Source: Scortum barcoo
Lineage: Eukaryota; Chordata; Actinopteri; Centrarchiformes; Terapontidae
Length of the DNA stretch: 64,000 nt
NCBI GenBank assembly: GCA_023238725.1
Contig: CM041535.1
Coordinates: 25,349,978 to 25,413,977, forward strand
Direction: 5' to 3'
The stretch's first letter is position 1. Each line of letters starts with the position of its first letter. A program made the position numbers and the translations under genes. This document shows positions 59,201 to 64,000 of this stretch, one piece after another. The notes under the pieces are model-generated. The model was given only the letters and a program-made list of their open reading frames with translations. It had not been told where the DNA came from and searched no databases.

Positions 59201-61982
59201 CTAGTTTCAGACAGACATTAGCAATAATAGAAAGCTGTAACTGATGGCATTTCTTTCTTGTTTTTACAGCTTGAGTCTGTAACAGTCTTATCCGCCGTGC
59301 ACTGCAGAGCCACAGCGTCCTCCTACCTTTCCTCTTGGTGCAGTGGTAGACCTGCGGCTGTTGGCCGTGCTGCAGGTGCGGGTGGGGCAGGATGTAGTGG
59401 GCCGCGGGAGTGCTCAGCAGCTCCTGTGGGCTGCCGCCGCTTAAACCGTTCTCGCAGCTGTAGGGGGATTCTGGAGAGCCACGCAGACCCCGACCCTCCC
59501 CACTGAAGGGACTCCCGGTGGAGCAGGCCCTCTGACGGACGGTGCTGCGAGGGATCACGGGGTAGTCCTTACTGAAACACAAAGAGAGGGGTGGGGTTGA
59601 GGATTACAGCAGCAACAACAATGTGCACGTGGTGTTATTTTGGCTTCAGGTGTGCTGCACAAAACTGCCTCTCCTGACTCTGTGCAGGTATTTCTCTTTT
59701 TAGATTCTGCCTGTTTTTATTCTTTGTCTACTTGTTTTTTCCCCTTTTCCTTTCCTTTCAAGTCTACTTAGCTGCTTTCAATCCTTTCAGCTCTGATCTC
59801 TCTCTGTACACACTGCCCTCTTGGTGAACTCTGTGGTATGTAGGAGACAGCGGGCCACATCTCCCTGACTCTGGCTGAGATAGTGACACACACACACACG
59901 CACGCACGCACGCACACAGCCAGTACTGCTGTGAGATAATTCGTCCGCTCTAAAAATAAACATCCATCCTTGTGTCACTTCAGATAGACTCTCCGCTCTC
60001 CTCTTGTCTCCACCAACCACGGCAGCACAATAACACAGGGGTGCTGCATTTAATACAACCCCTCTCTCCCCCCTCCTTCCTCTCCCTCCCCTCAGAAACT
60101 GCCTTTCCCATTGGCTTATTAAAATCTCTAAACTGCCTGCCACAACAGCTCTCGGATGGAGATTAGTTCAGCACGCAAACAGACACCATGTAGGGCCATC
60201 AGCTGATCAGCAGTGACAGTCTAATAGACCAGCAGCAACGTGATATCATCCATCTATCAATGCTCGGTGTCGTGCTGCACGCTCCGGATGAGGTTTCAGG
60301 CTAAGATCAACCTTCAGGTGACAATGGCCCACATCCCTTTATACCGCTTGGCTCCACACATACTCGTGTCTCCGACCATATGCAGCACATCATAACAACA
60401 CTCAGAGAGAAGAATAGATTTTGTTTCCAGTGAACGCTCACGAGCGTGCACATTAACAACGCTGTACTCACCCTTGCAGCTTGGCCATGCGGTGCAGCTC
60501 ATTGTCGTCGCTGCCTCTGAAGCCCTTAGCAAAGGGATTGTTCTCGATCTTTAGCTGCGTGATCTGAGCACAAAACATAGAAAATCTTTATCTCAGACAC
60601 AAGCAGCAGAACAGCAGTGCATGCACGGGCCCAAAGACACACACAGGTTCATGCAAACACACACATTTTGTTTTTTATCAGTTCTCTCCATTGACTGAAA
60701 GTCAGTGGTTTACTATTAGTCAGAGGCCCTGCAGATGTTGAATGCAGCCGCGCTGAAGCTCTGCACGGCCAACATTCCTCAGCCGCTGACGTTTCTAACG
60801 GAGTGGACAGTGTTCGCGCCAGCTGACACAGAATAAACTGTTTACCCAAACAGTCGCCAGGTTTAAGGATTTCAGGCCAATGCTTTTAGAGGTCCAGAGC
60901 TCAGAGCTTTGATGTTCAGAGTGTTCAAACTTTTCTCAGTGATGTCGTGGAGGGAAACCTCGGTGCTCTGTGTCCATCACCCAGCAGGCAAGAGGACCTG
61001 AGCTCTGACACCAGCTCAGACCCAAACAAACTTTGAAGTGCTGATAAAACCAAACGCCTCCCCCAAACTACTGCTTCAATACTTCTCATTTTTACACCCG
61101 GACACTGGAAATAACATAGAAGTGTGCTGCCAGTGTAATCTGTTTTATTGAATATATGCTGGAAATATACATTTTTTCTGCTGTTGTTTTTAAAATAAAT
61201 AAACACATTTTATTCCACAAATGTAAATGCTCAAAAATAAAGTGAAATAACATAATTTATAATCCTCTAAACTAATTCAATGGTAACTTTTTCCTGTTGA
61301 CTCTTAAAACAACTACTACAACTACTTCCACCATAATAATACCATACCATAATACCATAATACCATAATACCATAAATTGGTATTTATTACATTAGACTT
61401 CTGTATTTATATACATCCTGATAAAACAGACAGTTAAAACAATTATATTTAACTACGATTAAAATGTATTATTATGAGGTTTATACATAAGCTACAATGC
61501 TTGAAGTCTTAAAACAAGATGGCACCAGCTTTTGTTTATAAGCTAAAGCTGCATCTGCCATTGTAAATATATTAATGCACACTTGACGGATGAAATACTT
61601 ATACTTAAGTGCTACTTAAACACTTAAATACAAGATTACAAGATTTCTGAGCCTTATATGTCTTTGTTTATTACACTTTTTATCATACAATAAATCAAAG
61701 AATACCTTATTGTGCAGAATTTAGGCCCCTATTTTTTCACACTGTCTGAAATTAAGTTAAAGAATAGTATAGGTGAAATGTATTTCTTTAATTGATGTCA
61801 TTTAGGTTTTCTTATGAAACTTGATTAAATTGAGAACATCTTTTGAAGAAAAGCGGCTCAAAGCTTTCAGCAATCTGTCTTTCCAGAAGACGCCGAGGAA
61901 ACCGGATCAGCCGAGATCAAGAGAGAGAAGCAGGTCATTACAGACGAACACTCACACACACTCTCTCTCCCACAAGAGCTCT

Positions 61983-62017
<35 letters not shown>

Positions 62018-62134
62018 TAATTTATTTTTGGACATGTTTACAAATACTGAGTAAGGACACATAAACAAAAAAGATGCAAATTGACTTTCTGGATATAAAA
62101 TACAGACAGTGATACAAACAAAGGCAAAAGTATC

Positions 62135-62177
<43 letters not shown>

Positions 62178-63515
62178 GAAGTGTGAATGTGGCCAGTGAC
62201 CAAATGTTCATACTCTTATCTAAAGGCTCAGAAATGTGACAGAAACACAGCTCTGACTTTCACACTCTGAGATCTGTTTCCATCACTTCGCATTCAAACA
62301 CCTTTTTTTTTGTATTCCATCTTTTTAAAAACCTCCAATCACTGTTATCTTCATCCATAAAACACATTTAGGTGGCACCTTTCTAAAACACATGAATCAT
62401 GTTGCAGCAGTGTTTGGGCGCGGTGGGTCCCGTGTTAAACTGACCTTGTGGTTCTGGTAGGACGTCACGGCGATGAAGGCCGTCTCGGAGAAGACGTGGG
62501 TGCAGAACGCCGTGTTTTTGGAGCCGAAGCCGTTGTTCTCGTCCGCTTTGACGATGTGGAGGCGAGGCTGGTATTTGTGCATGGAGTTGAGTATAATCTA
62601 AACAGGGTAGGGGGGGGAGAAGAGATTGAGAGGGTGAGATTGACAGACCTGCCGTGTTTCCAGAAACACCTCAAACTTATGTCAAGGTAGATTTCTTAGA
62701 TGACAGGAAGACAGAGACTCCTGGTTTGTGTATTAGTGGGATGTGAGAGGAAAAATAAATCAACATAGGTTATTGTTTTCAAGGCCATAAGACACAGATG
62801 TCACATGTCCTGCGTGAATATAATATAATAAGTAGCTTTGCTTGACTTAAGTGTGACTTAAATTTATGCTATTTGAGTTCTTCTAAAGGTTTTATTTTCA
62901 TGTGAATGCTACCAAAATAAAAAAGAAACATATATGGAACCAAAGAAAGTGAATAGTGAAGCATATTATTCATTTTTTATTTCATTAATCAAATATGGCA
63001 CCATTATGTAACTAAATAATACAGTTATATAAGACCATACGCTCTACAGTGGAAATTATTTTCAGATTTCAAAATATAATTCAGTGTGATCACTGATCCT
63101 CAACTTGGAAGACTATTTCTGCAGAAAGTGATTTATTCAGGGTTGTGTGAGTTTTATGTACCTGCTGGTCACTTTCGACCATTTGTATTTATCCAAAAGG
63201 CTCCAACATACATTTGGCTGCAACATGAAACCATAACAAACTATTTCCCACGACACTGAAACTCCACAAGTGGCTTTTAATTGGATCACGTCCCTCTGTG
63301 TGTGTGTGTGTGTGTATGCGCGCACACGTTTGTTTATTCTGTGTGTGTGTGTGTGGAGGAGAGGGGGTTTGGAGGGGGGGGGGCGTTGCTCAGTTTAATC
63401 GCCGTGACGTGACAAGCATTAGCTAATGGACTTCAGAGTCACTGAAATCATTACCTCTAATTTAACGAGCCTGAGAAGAAGATTTGCTCGAGCTCACCTG
63501 CTCAAAGTCGCGCGC

Positions 63516-63557
<42 letters not shown>

Positions 63558-64000
63558 CAATAAAAAGGTGGACCTACTCTCTGATAAGTGTGTGTTGTGA
63601 TGTGAGTTGAGTCATATTGTGGACCTTCTGGCTGTGTGTTCATTCATCTTAAATTAAAAACATCACTCAGGGTTGATTACACATTATGTGACCAACACGC
63701 CGTTTTCGCTGGGAAATGAAGGATTTGAGTCCTTTAAATGGCGCCTTTATTATATAACCAAACCCTGACAGGCTCAGGAGCACATTCAAAGAACAAAACT
63801 GCATTTTTTTAAGAGCAAAAGAAAAATTCCTTCCTCTCCTTTTCTTAGAAACACATTAATAAAAATCTTGTAAAAGCTTATTAAGGAGACAGACTCACAT
63901 GTCCGAAGGGGTCCAGGTGGTTGTTGGTGAGTTTGAGCTTCTGGAAGGAGACGAGCTGGCGGCTCCAGTGCGCGCCGGTGGCCGGAGAGTCCGGGTGGAC
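56246..64000 (-). CDS. tbx5: TBX5 T-box transcription factor (3' part; continues beyond window)
   Basis: TBX5 is a DNA-binding activator of heart and pectoral-fin/forelimb development. Visible exons on the complement are 64000-63899 (partial), 62597-62445, 60563-60472, 59571-59327 and 56823-56246, encoding 389 aa to the stop. The T-box portion reads VHPDSPATGAHWSRQLVSFQ, HKYQPRLHIVKADENNGFGS, ETAFIAVTSYQNHK and ITQLKIENNPFAKGFRGSDD. NNGFGS and ETAFIAVTSYQNHK fit TBX5 rather than TBX4. After the T-box come KDYPVIPRSTVRQR, VYHCTKRK and HPYKKAF, then a Pro/Ser/Tyr-rich transactivation region ending GVPEWSAAS, matching the TBX5 C-terminal PEWS box. Teleosts keep tbx5a and tbx5b. The diverged C-terminus and NELHRMAKLQG hint at the b copy, but the paralogue is unresolved. 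The first exons lie right of the window. Confidence 0.95.
61338..61376 (+). repeat. (ATACCATA)n short tandem repeat
   Basis: Repeated ACCATAAT units in a tbx5 intron; too short and regular to be a CRISPR array. Confidence 0.8.
61973..62174 (+). repeat. Inverted pair of compound microsatellites
   Basis: (TC)n(AC)n at about 61981-62017 and (TG)n(AG)n at 62134-62174 are reverse complements separated by about 115 bp, inside a tbx5 intron. Confidence 0.9.
63509..63555 (+). repeat. (CG)n(TG)n microsatellite
   Basis: CGCGCGCG running into about 19 TG units: alternating purine-pyrimidine sequence with Z-DNA potential, in a tbx5 intron about 340 bp from a T-box exon. Confidence 0.9.

Noticed and set aside
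61338..61376. CRISPR-like short repeats
   Set aside because: Simple 8-bp tandem repeat with no spacers, in a vertebrate intron.
1..64000. tRNA, rRNA, snRNA or microRNA genes
   Set aside because: No cloverleaf with A/B boxes, rRNA signature or convincing hairpin was noticed by eye; a tRNAscan/Infernal run would be needed to exclude them.
1..64000. Endogenous viral or intact retrotransposon genes
   Set aside because: No gag, pol, env or reverse-transcriptase motifs in any long ORF.

Overview
The window is nuclear DNA from a ray-finned fish, most likely a compact-genome percomorph-like teleost (inference). The evidence is spliced vertebrate genes with mostly short GT-AG introns, an AT-rich background, many (CA/TG)n microsatellites, and several short dispersed repeats of types I recognise from teleost genomes. 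There are no bacterial, phage or CRISPR features and no intact transposon ORF. Exon structures were built by hand from splice signals, reading-frame phase and remembered family sequences, so boundaries are predictions.

Layout: (1) 1-2802, upstream sequence or intron 1 of morc2, with a promoter-like MITE at 2101-2408. (2) 2803-10696 (+), morc2 without its first coding exon(s). (3) 13204-18130 (+), an AidB-type acyl-CoA dehydrogenase with a mitochondrial-type N-terminus. (4) 19195-25409 (+), slc8b1 (NCLX), the mitochondrial Na+/Ca2+ exchanger. (5) 26534-37014 (-), tpcn1, the endolysosomal two-pore channel, tail-to-tail with slc8b1. (6) 38509-40348 (+), iqcd (DRC10, dynein regulatory complex), head-to-head with tpcn1. 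(7) 41781-44566 (-), cfap73, another motile-cilium coiled-coil protein, tail-to-tail with iqcd. (8) 44567-56245, a gene-poor interval with microsatellites and candidate regulatory blocks. (9) 56246-64000 (-), the 3' part of a tbx5 gene, running off the right edge.

The predicted coding exons close in frame: 634 aa for the acyl-CoA dehydrogenase, 590 aa for SLC8B1, 826 aa for TPC1, 406 aa for IQCD, 318 aa for CFAP73, and 1028 visible aa for MORC2. slc8b1 and tpcn1 both encode Ca2+-handling proteins, and iqcd and cfap73 both encode axonemal proteins. The slc8b1-tpcn1-iqcd-cfap73-tbx5 group resembles human 12q24.1, whereas human MORC2 is on 22q12.

I found no convincing undescribed biological system. 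The most informative signals are two textbook U12-type introns in slc8b1, two GC-AG introns (one in the dehydrogenase, one in tpcn1), a near-identical 187-189 bp direct repeat flanking tpcn1 exons 3-5, a candidate poison microexon in morc2, an RFX X-box-like site upstream of iqcd, and a MITE carrying CCAAT, CRE and X-box-like sequences.
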